A DNA stretch of 64,000 nucleotides from Otis tarda. Lineage: Eukaryota; Chordata; Aves; Otidiformes; Otididae. The stretch's first letter is position 1. Each line of letters begins with the position of its first letter. Shown here piece by piece: positions 43,401-50,461 of this stretch. Location: contig CM048554.1 of the NCBI GenBank assembly GCA_026413225.1, positions 75,446,463 to 75,510,462 on the forward strand. The letters are read 5' to 3'. The notes under the pieces are model-generated. The model saw nothing but the letters and a program-made list of their open reading frames with translations, ran no database searches and had not been told where the DNA came from. Position numbers and translations under genes: made by a program.

Positions 43401-45260
43401 CTTTTTTAAGAGTATCTTACGTGGCTTGTAGGTGCCTTTTTATAATGACAGTGATAGAGAGTTGTAAAGGTATGAAAGGTTCACCCTTTTTGCATTAAGA
43501 TGTTCTAGTAAGAAAAACATTTGTCCCAGAAAATTTATTTATTTATATGTATAACATGGATTGTTTTAGCTTGGAGGTGTTTCTTGTTACCTTTCTTCTC
43601 AACAGAAATATTCCAAGCTGTTTTTTTCCCTTGAGCTAGAAGTCAATTAAGAGGGAAGCTGACTGTGCTCACAAATATATTATAGCAAAGCACAGTGCCT
43701 CCCCTTGCAGAAACATATGCATATCCTCAAATAATTTTTGTACTGCCTATGTTATAATTAATAAGTGGTTTTGTTAAAATTGATTTTTAGCACTAGCACG
43801 TGAACCATTTTTGAAGACTTGTCTGAACTGCAGGGATATAAATGTTTCTGCAGTCTAGGCATTGGTTTGATAGGTTCCCATGGGGCTCTGTTGCTAGAAA
43901 ACCATTACAATTCACTATTCATAAATATTGCATTACTAAGGTGTGGGCTTATATTTCTTGCTGTATTTTGTAATATTTTCTCTGATCTGTATTGTAAATG
44001 GCAGTAAAGGAAGGTAATGCATGTTCTGCACTTTTCCCATGGTACTCTGAACCTTTTACATTGCTTTTCCTAGAATAAATCAGAACTTGGCAGATTGGTC
44101 CAGCCTCACAGAAGGATCAGTGGGTTTCATAGAATCATAGAATGGTTTGGGCTGGAAGGGACCTTTACAGGCCATCTAGTCCAACCCCCGTGCAAGCACC
44201 AGGGACATCTCCAACCAGATCAGGTTGCTCAGGGCCCCATCCAATCAGGCCTTGAATGTTTCCAGGGATGAGGCATCCACCACCTCTCTGGCACCACAAC
44301 TGTGCCAGTGTTCTACAACCCTCATTGTACCACAAGTGTGGCTGGAAGCAAATTTCTGAGTTTTTCCGAAAACTGTTGAGGGTGGCAGATACTGGAACGG
44401 ATTAAAAATAAAAGAGCAAAAGAGTTTAGTTTTCCTGAGGTAGCTACCTTGGGAAAAACTGTGTCTGCTGCTATTTTATTCCATCGGGTATCTTATGTTA
44501 AAAGCACTTTAAAGCTGCATTAATGCCATTAAGGAGCAGTTCCGTGAAGGAGGAGAGCAGCAGGACCTGCCCGCCTGTGTATTTCTGTCTTAGGATTGAT
44601 TAACGTGCACTTGGAAAGTAAAACTCTAATTGAAGCTTATCTTGAAACAGTAGTAGTTTAAGTCCCTTTCCTGTGTAGAGAATAACTGCAGAATAACAGT
44701 TTCGTCTTTTTTCACTAGGAAACTTTCATACAGGGTAAGTTTATCATGAGTACAACGCGCTGCCCCACTTACATTCACTCAACTTCCTTACCTTGTTTTT
44801 CCAAGTGCCACCACATACAAGTAGAACTTAGTTAGCAACATGGAAACCTGAGCTGTGCGGTCAAGCTGGTGATCTGTGCCCAGTTCATGGTGGGTGCTGC
44901 CTCCTGGCAGCAGAATGAGCTGTCTGGCAGCGGCAGGGGTGGCTGCAGCAGAAAATGGAGCTGCTCTGGATCCCTCTGTGTTGGGGAAAAGCTCCGTGCT
45001 GGTAGGGCTGTGCCTGTTCTGCTGATACAATGTTGAGGACTGAGTAGTCCCAAGTGATTTGTGCCTTACTTGTGTTAAGTTTAAAACAATCTGGTTTGCT
45101 TTTTTTGTATGTACTCTAGATATGCAAGAACTGTACAGGCTGCTTTGACAGACAGATCCAGTGTGTCTCCCTCAACTGTCCAGTACTCTTCAAGCTGTCC
45201 AGAGTAAGCAGAGAACTGTCAAAGGCACCGTATCTTCGCCAGCTGCTTGACCAGTTTTAA
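267..45260 (+). CDS. REV3L: REV3L, DNA polymerase zeta catalytic subunit (3' part; 20 exons, spliced)
   Basis: This is the catalytic subunit of DNA polymerase zeta, the B-family nuclear polymerase that extends from mismatches and lesions during translesion synthesis, working with REV7 (MAD2L2), POLD2/POLD3 and REV1. Twenty exons join in frame (all GT-AG, phases match) to give about 2,631 residues ending at a natural stop. Human REV3L is about 3,130 aa, so roughly 500 N-terminal residues lie upstream of the window. Domain order seen: DUF4683-like lysine-rich central region; REV7-binding [11 protein letters not shown]; exonuclease-like domain with [10 protein letters not shown], which lacks the usual catalytic acids; motif [10 protein letters not shown]; motif [11 protein letters not shown]; motif C YGDTDS; CysA CPVC/CNKC; CysB cluster. 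Near-identity to vertebrate REV3L from the exonuclease domain onward leaves no realistic alternative. Introns range from 379 bp to 9.3 kb and carry most of the window's repeats. Confidence 0.98.
4853..5820 (+). CDS. REV3L: REV3L exon: end of linker, second REV7-site region
   Basis: Starts after TTCTTAACAG and ends at CCACAG|GTAAAT, with phases matching both neighbours. The start [20 protein letters not shown] is strongly conserved with human. Blocks [17 protein letters not shown] and [13 protein letters not shown] are also conserved, then the sequence turns variable and acidic. At nt 5529-5561 [11 protein letters not shown] matches the region I take to be the second REV7-binding site of human REV3L (VIPPWQQPISP as recalled). 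It keeps the PPWQQ core but not the second Pro. The following 629-bp intron holds a TA/GT microsatellite (6305-6340). Confidence 0.96.
6305..6340. repeat. (TA)n(TG)n microsatellite
   Basis: Alternating TA followed by a pure TG run and then TATATAATA, in a REV3L intron. Confidence 0.9.
6450..6532 (+). CDS. REV3L: REV3L short exon before the exonuclease-like domain
   Basis: An 83-bp exon between TGTTTACAG and AAG|GTAAAT. It encodes [20 protein letters not shown] and joins in phase to its neighbours; DGLRRVLLT is close to human DTLRRVLLT. The following 1,058-bp intron has TA-rich simple sequence (6868-6908) and a T/G tract (7301-7347). Confidence 0.93.
7591..7716 (+). CDS. REV3L: REV3L exon (NQFAA...LHE)
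   Basis: A 126-bp exon of 42 full codons between a pyrimidine-rich acceptor ending AATAAG and donor CATGAG|GTAACT. It encodes [20 protein letters not shown] then NNTYGFKVS, matching human REV3L immediately before the polymerase-family N-terminal domain. It is easily missed because the open frame is short and phase 0 on both sides. Confidence 0.94.
8722..9196 (+). repeat. CR1 LINE, truncated, with (ATTCTATG)n tail
   Basis: A 5'-truncated CR1 of the young avian kind in a REV3L intron. It retains the last ~115 codons of the reverse-transcriptase ORF (starts [20 protein letters not shown], ends DEALSNLI) without a stop. This is followed by the short 3' UTR and four copies of the ATTCTATG tail. 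The intact reading frame suggests a fairly recent insertion. Same orientation as the host gene. Confidence 0.95.
9783..9975 (+). CDS. REV3L: REV3L exon: start of the exonuclease-like domain
   Basis: Starts after TTTGTTGGTAG and ends CAAG|GTTCCT in phase 1. It encodes [20 protein letters not shown], nearly identical to human. This is where active B-family polymerases have the ExoI DxE motif. Here, as in other REV3 proteins, the acidic pair is absent, consistent with no proofreading. Confidence 0.97.
10434..10979 (+). mobile_element. hAT-like non-autonomous DNA transposon (530 bp) with TSD
   Basis: The element 10442-10971 starts CAGTGATACTCAACC and ends GGTTGAGTACCACTG, which are inverted repeats (one mismatch in 15). 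It is flanked by GTTTAGAC (10434-10441) and GTTTAGGC (10972-10979), an 8-bp target duplication with one difference. CAGTGGT-CTCAACC ends and 8-bp duplications are typical of hAT-Charlie-type elements. Subterminal TGGCTCT motifs recur near both ends, and GGCTCTAGAGCC is a palindrome. No transposase ORF is present. Strand is arbitrary. Confidence 0.85.
12354..12465 (+). CDS. REV3L: REV3L exon (exonuclease-like domain)
   Basis: Starts after a T-rich tract and CTAG; ends AAAAG|GTAGCA in phase 2. Joined to the previous exon it reads [19 protein letters not shown], matching human RYQTPLLIRSGITGLEV in its second half. The start at 12354 is fixed because one base either way gives a stop within about 15 codons. 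The following intron is 9.3 kb, the longest in the window. Confidence 0.95.
12466..21761 (+). other. REV3L: Long REV3L intron (9.3 kb)
   Basis: No exon with conserved coding sequence is visible. It contains the inverted-arm repeat at 12937-13425, another related motif on the minus strand at about 16405-16450, and a T run (about 20211-20232) followed by CCCCCACAG, a strong cryptic acceptor. The rest is unannotated AT-rich sequence without clear repeats. Confidence 0.8.
12937..13425. repeat. Degenerate inverted-arm repeat
   Basis: ATTTTGTCTTCTCTGAA (12937-12953) is exactly inverted at 13336-13352. Outside or next to both arms lies a variant of GGAAATC..CTGCTCCATCAGACTTGGAA (12956-12982 and 13385-13415). 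A third, inverted, copy of this motif is at about 16405-16435. The right arm continues TTCAGGTAAGGAACATAATT. This looks like an old dispersed repeat related to 24250-24610; the family name is not certain. Confidence 0.5.
21762..21877 (+). CDS. REV3L: REV3L exon: ExoII-like motif
   Basis: Starts after CCTCTCTAG, ends GTGCCAG|GTAAGT. It encodes [20 protein letters not shown]. This aligns to the B-family ExoII motif (DPDxxxGYN), but the catalytic Asn/Asp position carries Glu-Val-Gln, as expected for the inactive exonuclease of REV3. The following 5.9-kb intron contains an old CR1 relic, a young CR1 and a degenerate inverted repeat. Confidence 0.97.
22640..23190 (+). repeat. Ancient degenerate CR1-type LINE relic
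   Basis: The order of recognisable CR1 reverse-transcriptase landmarks, all heavily mutated, is: a GTGGATAAGGG start, a GCTTTTGCCAAAGATCTGTAC block (the LINE 'AFDKV' region), TAGCCATGAAATGAG, TATTAAAAACTTG, then after a gap AATGTTAGGCATTGTGGAG, ACCTCAAATACTGCAGTTCT (the 'LEYC' region) and GATAAAAGCCTATGAAATTT. It has stops throughout. The divergence is far greater than in the other CR1 copies, suggesting an amniote-age insertion. Confidence 0.6.
24240..24610. repeat. Degenerate repeat with inverted donor-like ends
   Basis: The left end on the minus strand (about 24345 to 24240) reads like AAGTAACCTTTCTTCTTTGAGG. The right end on the plus strand (about 24550-24600) reads GTTACTGTAAGGTAAGTAAT then TATTCTTTT. 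Together they form an imperfect inverted pair around 250-300 bp. The AGTTAC..GGTAAGTAAC..TTTCTTC pattern resembles dispersed repeats common in turtle and crocodile genomes (from memory; name unknown). A 14-bp direct repeat GCATGACCATAGAC follows at 24671 and 24690. Confidence 0.45.
25463..26282 (+). repeat. CR1 LINE, 0.8 kb, frameshifted
   Basis: The longest CR1 here. It covers the C-terminal reverse-transcriptase region (for example [20 protein letters not shown] and [16 protein letters not shown]) and runs to the ATTCTATGATTCTATGATTC tail and a poly(A) run. The frame is broken near 25835 and a TAG interrupts it near 25916, so it is inactive. Flanked by a REV3L intron. Confidence 0.95.
27761..27879 (+). 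CDS. REV3L: REV3L exon ([16 protein letters not shown]...)
   Basis: Starts after ATGTCTTTAG; ends CATGAG|GTAAAG. It encodes [20 protein letters not shown] and [14 protein letters not shown], matching human NRFAAERDEYGSYTMSEINI with a few substitutions. Following intron 620 bp, no feature seen. Confidence 0.96.
28500..28618 (+). CDS. REV3L: REV3L exon ([19 protein letters not shown]...)
   Basis: Starts after TTTTTCTAG; ends CTACAG|GTAATG, phase 2. It encodes [19 protein letters not shown] and [14 protein letters not shown], almost identical to human. This links the exonuclease-like fold to the polymerase palm. Following intron 1,009 bp, unremarkable. Confidence 0.97.
29628..29769 (+). CDS. 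REV3L: REV3L exon ([15 protein letters not shown]...)
   Basis: Starts after CTTTCACAG; ends TCCCAG|GTAAGA. It encodes [18 protein letters not shown] and [20 protein letters not shown], conserved across vertebrate REV3L. The following 3.1-kb intron contains a short CR1 3' end (30140-30355). Confidence 0.97.
30140..30355 (+). repeat. CR1 LINE 3' end (short)
   Basis: About 215 bp matching the CR1 3' terminus: GGCACTGGAACAGGTTGCCC, GTGGATGCCCCATCC, GGTTCCTTCCAACCCAAACC, then TTTCTATGATTCTGTGATT. Located in the intron between exons 29628-29769 and 32872-33116. Confidence 0.92.
32872..33116 (+). CDS. REV3L: REV3L exon: polymerase motif A
   Basis: Starts after GTTTTGCAG, ends GGAAA|GTAAGT in phase 2; the AAA Lys codon is completed by the next exon. 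It encodes [20 protein letters not shown] then DFQSLYPSI at nt 33031-33057. This is the B-family motif A (region II); its Asp is one of the metal-binding catalytic residues. All motif A positions are intact. Confidence 0.98.
33271..33320. repeat. TG/CA microsatellite with inverted halves
   Basis: GTGGGTGTGTGCATGTGTGT is followed directly by ATACACATACACACACATAC, so the TG half can pair with the CA half. Located in a REV3L intron. Confidence 0.8.
34127..34235 (+). CDS. REV3L: REV3L exon ([15 protein letters not shown]...)
   Basis: Starts after TCTTCATTAG; ends GTCAAG|GTAATG, phase 0. It encodes [20 protein letters not shown], then [16 protein letters not shown]. The start gives CDSF where human has YDEF, a local difference in an otherwise conserved block. 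Following intron 885 bp, no feature. Confidence 0.96.
35121..35327 (+). CDS. REV3L: REV3L exon: polymerase motif B
   Basis: Starts after TTATGGCAG; ends GTTGAG|GTAAGG, 69 whole codons. It encodes [19 protein letters not shown] followed by fingers-domain motif B at nt 35259-35288: [10 protein letters not shown], then [11 protein letters not shown]. The catalytic Lys, Asn and aromatic-Gly-Tyr are retained. The second and sixth residues are Tyr and Phe, where human REV3L has Leu and Val as I recall (KLIANVTFGY); see findings. Following intron 651 bp. Confidence 0.97.
35979..36088 (+). CDS. REV3L: REV3L exon: start of motif C
   Basis: Starts after CTTTGCAG; ends GACAG|GTAATT in phase 2. It encodes [20 protein letters not shown] and the YGDTD half of motif C (YGDTDS, nt 36072-36088 plus 37145). 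The two Asp codons at 36078-36080 and 36084-36086 are the catalytic palm aspartates. The Ser codon is split across the intron. Just before it is GAHVVYGD, where human has GARVVYGD. Confidence 0.98.
37145..37259 (+). CDS. REV3L: REV3L exon: completes motif C
   Basis: Starts after TTTCTCGTAG; ends GAAAAG|GTAAAA. The first base completes the Ser of YGDTDS. The rest ([20 protein letters not shown], then [12 protein letters not shown]) is essentially identical to human. The following 2.2-kb intron has a CR1 at 37481-37970. Confidence 0.97.
37481..37970 (+). repeat. CR1 LINE, internally deleted
   Basis: Starts within the [13 protein letters not shown] region and jumps to [20 protein letters not shown], so a short stretch is missing. 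It then runs through KHWNRLP and GVPA-type 3' UTR sequence to a degenerated tail CATTATATTATATTCTA. More decayed than the copy at 8722. Confidence 0.92.
39504..39641 (+). CDS. REV3L: REV3L exon: [10 protein letters not shown] palm/thumb block
   Basis: Starts after ATATTCCAG; ends TCCAAG|GTAAAA, 46 whole codons. It encodes [19 protein letters not shown] then [18 protein letters not shown]. The KKRYxG block is the B-family region that contacts the primer strand. A CR1 fragment begins only about 90 bp downstream of this donor. Confidence 0.97.
39732..40407 (+). repeat. CR1 LINE, different subfamily (TATTC tail)
   Basis: Reads GATCTGGGAGTGCTGATTGA through [37 protein letters not shown] and ends GACTGAAATAGTCTATTCTATTC. 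The tail and several codons differ from the ATTCTATG copies, indicating another CR1 subfamily. It lies about 90 bp downstream of a REV3L donor site. Confidence 0.9.
41219..41409 (+). CDS. REV3L: REV3L exon: thumb domain
   Basis: Starts after TTTGTAAAG, ends CACCAG|GTAATG in phase 2. It encodes [20 protein letters not shown] and [20 protein letters not shown], conserved thumb-domain sequence. Following intron 774 bp, no feature. Confidence 0.97.
42184..42430 (+). CDS. REV3L: REV3L exon: CpG-rich C-terminal polymerase exon
   Basis: Starts after TTTAAACAG; ends CCACGC|GTAAGT. It encodes [39 protein letters not shown] and [14 protein letters not shown]. Reading and phases are unambiguous. Unlike every other exon of the gene in this window, it is rich in CpG and G/C-ending codons, flanked by ordinary AT-rich introns. 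Following intron 518 bp ends in a long T tract. Confidence 0.98.
42949..43158 (+). CDS. REV3L: REV3L exon: CysA zinc cluster
   Basis: Starts after TTTTAACAG; ends GTCAAG|GTATGA, 70 whole codons. It encodes [18 protein letters not shown] then [20 protein letters not shown]. The CPVC...CNKC tetrad at nt 43030-43077 is the CysA zinc site found at the C terminus of B-family replicative polymerases. The 2-kb intron after it has a minus-strand CR1 and a perfect hairpin. Confidence 0.98.
43392..43419. other. Perfect 12-bp hairpin in last REV3L intron
   Basis: TAAGATACTCTT (43392-43403), loop TTTT, AAGAGTATCTTA (43408-43419). Too short for a miRNA precursor; no terminator role is expected in an RNA polymerase II intron. 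Confidence 0.7.
44128..44335 (-). repeat. CR1 LINE 3' end, antisense
   Basis: Starts CATAGAATCATAGAATGGTT, the complement of the CR1 tail, and continues GGCCATCTAGTCCAACCCCC to the CACCTCTCTGGCACCA region. Antisense to REV3L in its last intron. Confidence 0.92.
45120..45260 (+). CDS. REV3L: REV3L terminal coding exon: CysB cluster and stop
   Basis: Starts after GTACTCTAG and ends at TAA (45258-45260). It encodes [20 protein letters not shown] and ends [11 protein letters not shown]. The cysteines at nt 45123-45179 form CysB, which in yeast and human Pol zeta holds a [4Fe-4S] cluster and binds POLD2 (yeast Pol31). All expected cysteines are present and the C-terminal end is identical to human. 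Confidence 0.98.
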   Translation: MCKNCTGCFDRQIQCVSLNCPVLFKLSRVSRELSKAPYLRQLLDQF

Positions 45261-46275
45261 ATGATCTGTGTTACAGGATTCCAGGTGCTATTTTTTTTTT
45301 TCAGTGTTTACCACACTAAGACTATTGTGCATGGTGCTTTTTCAATTCTCATCTAGTCCAGGATTTCCATTTTAACTGTCGGATTTATTATCTGAAGAAT
45401 AATGAACACTTATCCTAATTAAATTAAAAAAAATACATTTGTTGACCTATGAATAGCTCACTTTTTAAGATGTACAAATTTTTTCTTCCTTTCATGTTTC
45501 TAACATACTGTTTTATAATGCTGATGTTGAAATAGCTATGTGTATCATCTTGTAAATCCATTTCCAAGTAGAAGTCAAGTTTACTTCCTGGAGGAAGGAG
45601 CACTGAAAACCTCTTGAAACGACAAAACCATTAGTGTGTGTTCTTGAACTGTCAGTATCAAGACGTGTTACTTATATATTATCCATTCACTTTATAATTT
45701 TGTCTGCGAAATATTTTGTAAATACACTTTTTTACTTTTCAAACAACTGAGTAAAATAATGTGCAATGACTTTTATACAGATAATTTTAAAGTTGGTTGG
45801 TATATCTCCTCCTAAGTTTTGCTTGATTCCAAGTAGATGGTTACTTTGATCAGACTGTGCAAGCAGTAGTATCATGTGTAGCATTTTGAAACATTATTTT
45901 CTAAAAATTGCTGTCTTGCTTTAGCTATTAATGGGGCATTGTGAGGAACTGTGCAAAGACATTTTTGTTACAAACCTGTGGGACTGTTGCAATACTTTAA
46001 ATATAAAATTTTATTCCATTTTTGCTTGTTTTGTATAGACATTTCTATTGCTTCTAAATATGCTTAAAATATTTTCTTTCCTTATGTACTGTACAGTTAA
46101 ATCTTATTTGCCACCATCTTGACAAAATGTGTATTTAGAATATTTGTATAACTGTATAAAATGGAAAAGGAATTATGTGGTCAGTGCATTGTTTTCTAAA
46201 CTGGAAATCATTTTGTTTTAGAAGTTAATAATGGAAACCATATTAAAGTTGAATAAAATGATATGGTAAAAATTA
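45261..46275 (+). other. REV3L: REV3L 3' UTR with polyadenylation signal
   Basis: About 1 kb of AT-rich sequence follows the stop. A canonical AATAAA lies at 46252-46257 near the end of a T-rich stretch, so cleavage near 46,270-46,280 is likely. Earlier near-consensus signals (for example around 46,000) could give shorter isoforms. The end is inferred from the signal, not from transcript data. Confidence 0.7.
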
Positions 46276-46519
46276 CATGCTTTTTTTTACATTTACCCTC
46301 CATTGCAGACACCTCTGCTTCCCTCGTTTGGTACACAATTAGTGATGTAAACAAGGCTGCTCAAATGAGAATTAAGAATCCACATTCAGTTTTCAGCTGA
46401 AGCTCTGGTATCTAAAACCCCGGTATCGATTCTTGGAGGCCTTCCCGAACCAGAAGAGGAAACACTTCCAGTAGTCAAAACAGGAGTAAGTAAGTTTTGC
46501 ATTTAGGAGTCCAGAGTAG

Positions 46520-49500
46520 CTTTGAAAAATAGAACAAAACTTTATTTACATCAAGGAACCTGAGTGCCTTCTCCAGTTAAGAATTTATTACATTCAAGAT
46601 ACAAGTCAGTCTATTAAATTTCACATTATACAGTACAATGTAAACCCACACCAAGCAGAATAAAAACTATTAAATATCTCATAGAACACCCACAGCTTGC
46701 AATGCGCGTTTACGCAAAGTAACTAAAGAAAAACCCATCAAGGCACAAAACTCTGCCTACTCCTGCATTCTGGCATTGGTCACATACAGCATAAAAGTGC
46801 AAAGGCCAGGGCTGACGCGTTGGTGCTTGCGGTACCATCCAGCATCTGGCAGTGCTTGAGGAAAAACAAAAATAATAAATGATGCTTAACTGCAAGAGGT
46901 TACCTTTAACACGGGAGTAAATGGGCAAGTGCTCATCTTCAACTCATTCCTGGCTTTATGGACAAAAATAGGATTCTTATTAAATTCAGATTAATGGAAT
47001 CCATGGATCACAGCTCTTGTCTCCAACACAGAGAAGACTTTTCTAGTAAAGCAAGGCAATGGTAAAGTAATACAGTTTACTTAAGTAATTTCAACCCAAA
47101 ACAGGTACGTTTAAAAGTGTTAAGCCTTCTGGAGGATCTTTTAACTTAAAAGGCACCATAAATAGATCCATACTGTAAATAGATCCTCACTTTAACTAGG
47201 AAGCAATTTACTTTGGAAGGAAATTTAAACATGAAAACAAACATTCATTGTCTAAAAACAAGCCTTGAGGAACACCAAAATCCAAGAACTAGGAAAGCTA
47301 CAGCCTTGAACATCAAGGATGTCTAGAACTGCTGTGAGCCGGACTCATCGTTGGAAATATCCTAGATCTGTTTGAATCTTACATTGCTTTAAACATTTCT
47401 GTTTCATTAAAGGGCAGCCCCTGCTATTAAAAGCATGCTTTTTAGGGGAGCTATATCTTCCATTTCAAGTTTGAGGCCAGAAGTAAGACAGATGCCTCCA
47501 TGGACACAGTTCTACACAGTACTGCTCAATACAACTACATGAGTTCCACTCTGCCTTCCTGCCGCTGCTTTTTGGAGCCTTCACCTGCTCTAAAAGGCTG
47601 CTCTTACCTTGGCATTCCTGGCTGGTGCACCATTCCTACTACTCAGGGCTCCTGCTTTTAAGGGGGAAAAGGGGTAGGAATTCAAGTGACTTGTGGAAGA
47701 ATTAATACAGCCACTAAAAAAGAAAAAAAAAATTTTTTGCACAGTATTTTTAGATTTGTTGGGAAGACAATCAGATAACAAATTATTTTGATAGTGTGTG
47801 CCTATATATATATATATAAATAAAAGCAATAAGTAGACAAGGTTCAAAGAAGTAAGAGCACATTTCCCAATGCAACTTTAATTCCATTTTCTGGAGGGGT
47901 TTTTTTTTTTGTTTTGTTTTTTGGGGTTTTTTTAAGTATTTGATTATGCAAGATGTGGTAGCTATCCCTGAGAACAATCTTACATGCAGGACATTCCAAT
48001 TTGTAATTTCATTTTAAATTAGCATATGAATTGGGGAGGATATTTAAAGTGTCCTAGTTGCCAGGTGAGTTTCTTCTTAAACTAATTTTCTTCCGGCAAC
48101 ATGATCTCAGCCATGGTGAAAATTTTTTTACATTGCTGTCAATTCAGGTAAAGCACCTGCAAAAGCAGCGCAGGAGCTGTTATTGCTCCACCCCACTGCA
48201 ACATCCACCAGTGGGATTTGCCCTTACCATCAGAAGACACCCTGACTTTCTACACGCACGCCCACACACACGAAGCAGTTACTGGAGTGTGCAGAAAAAA
48301 AAAAAAGGGGAAAAGGAAAGTTGAAGCAATGCGAGCTTAATCTGCGCTCACCAGTCACCGAGTCTGCCGCACCGCTCCATTGGTTATCGTGTGACGCTAA
48401 CTAACCACACCAGGCCGTACAGACTCACCCCCTGCTGAATAAAGGCTGTCACGTGTACCTGGAACAGGATTTGGCCTGGTATTTAAAAGCATTTACCATG
48501 ACTTTAAGCAAAGACGAGAACCCTTGTGCAGCAAGTGAAAAAATCTGTATTTTAAAGTGCAGTTTCATGCATGGCACTGGGAAAAAAAAAAAAATGCCAC
48601 AGAAGTGCACAAACATACAGAGGACAAAAAAAAAAAAAAAAAACCAACACAAACACACAGAATTGGCCAAAACCACACTGGCATTAAAGTGCCGACAGGA
48701 GAGAGAGAGGGGGAGGCCCTTCAACATGGCAAGATGCAAAAAAAAAATTCTGCAGTTGTCACTACAAGTTGACTCCGGCTTTTTAAAAACTTCTCAGAAG
48801 AAACGAAAAAGCCACAAAGTAAGTTCCAGGTTGCACTCAGAGGACAAGAGAAGGAACAAAACAGACCTGAAAATACAGTGAACATCTAAAGTTCTGTGCT
48901 ATGTTACATCAAGAGCTCTTCTGTTAGTAAATTAAAGTTCGTCACAAGAAAAATATTAATTGAAGTATTGAAGTACAAAGCAAAAAAAAAAAAAAAACCA
49001 AACCAAAAAAAAAAACCACCACACAACAAAACCCAAACAAGCACATTTTGATCACACAGCCTTTAAAAACAAAAAAACCCACCACAAACAACAGGGAAAA
49101 AAAAAAAAACCAAACAAAAAAAAACTAAACTCCACCTACAAGTTTGGAGTTTCAAGTAGGCAAACTGTTAGACTACTCCTTCAGAGTGAGATTTTTTGTC
49201 ATTAGCTGCTGCTTTTTTTGCTCTTACTGGGGAGGGCTCGCTGGCACGACCAGTCGGTCCTCCCCAGGTCTTGCTGCTTGGCAGCAATGACCCCACAAAT
49301 ACAAAAAACAACACTGCCTCTCCACTGGGAAGAGTCTGCCTGTAAGTCACTGCCCAAAGGAAGAAAAAAAAAACCCAAATGGCACCAGTCCACCTGGCCA
49401 AGGGGCAAATGGTCATACAGGACACCCTGAAAGCATTGTCTCGTCGATAATGAGCTCTCATACTCAAATTTTCATTTTAACACATCACGATGTCAAAAGT

Positions 49501-50461
49501 CTTGGCACAGGAAGCCAGAAAAGTTGTTACAACCTTAGTTTAAACAACTGGCTTAAAAATACCACAGCCGTATGTCAATACCACATATTAAATAAGTAAA
49601 CTGTTTATGTATCACTTTTTATCCTCTTCAGACATTTCTTGATTTCAACGGTAGTGCAGCAATTAAAATCACAAGTACAATCACGCGTACTTTAGACTAT
49701 TCAGATTTATCACCACTGTTTAACCAGTAAATCAAGTTAAGCATTACAGCAGATTCATACAAATCAGTTTGTCCCCCTTCCCATACACTGCTTTTAAATG
49801 GCCCAAAGGCAAGGTTCCACTTTGAAAAATTAATTTTTAAGTTTTTCCTCATCTTAGTGACAGAACCAGGAAATTATTAGTTTGCCAACAGGCTATCATC
49901 TGATTTACAGCTGCTGGACATCACCTGAAATTTGACTTCACTTCCTGGTTTACGTCACACACAAACTTTCAGTGTGGCAAAAACATTCTTTCACGAGGTA
50001 AGAAAGTTTAGCATCACAGATAACAGATTTCTCTCCCATCTCACGAAAACATTTTGTGACCAAGCACCTCGGAACTGCACCCTTCACCCACCCCAAAAAA
50101 CATGAGTGGTCTGAGTGGTCTGAGCAGTCCCCTTCTTTCCCAGTCAGTTGTTATCACAGAATATATTACTTAAATGCATGCCTCGCATTTAGAAAATGTC
50201 TCTTACGTTTTAACATTTTCGCTATAGTCTATACATTTTATCACCTTACCCCGTTCATGTCATGGTGGGCTCTCCCACTCCGAGTCCCATCGCTACAGAC
50301 TGAAAACAAAAGGGAGGAAAGGGCTGGACAAACGCAGAAATGAGGACGCTGAGCTCTGCACCACTACCAAAGGATTCTTGAACCACCTGACAAGAACGGC
50401 TCCAGTTCAATTGCATTTCCCTTTTTTTTTTTTTAAAAAAAAAAGTCACCTTTGACTTACT
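46520..50461 (-). other. MFSD4B: MFSD4B 3' UTR (inferred)
   Basis: No other gene is visible between the MFSD4B stop and 46,520. The most distal AATAAA on the minus strand is the complement of TTTATT at 46541-46546, which would put the end near 46,520. The region contains long A-rich runs with CC or CA interruptions (for example 48580-48660 and 48975-49130), which are U-rich with GG in the transcript, and a TA run at about 47801-47820. Extent is inferred; shorter isoforms ending at nearer signals are possible. Confidence 0.5.
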
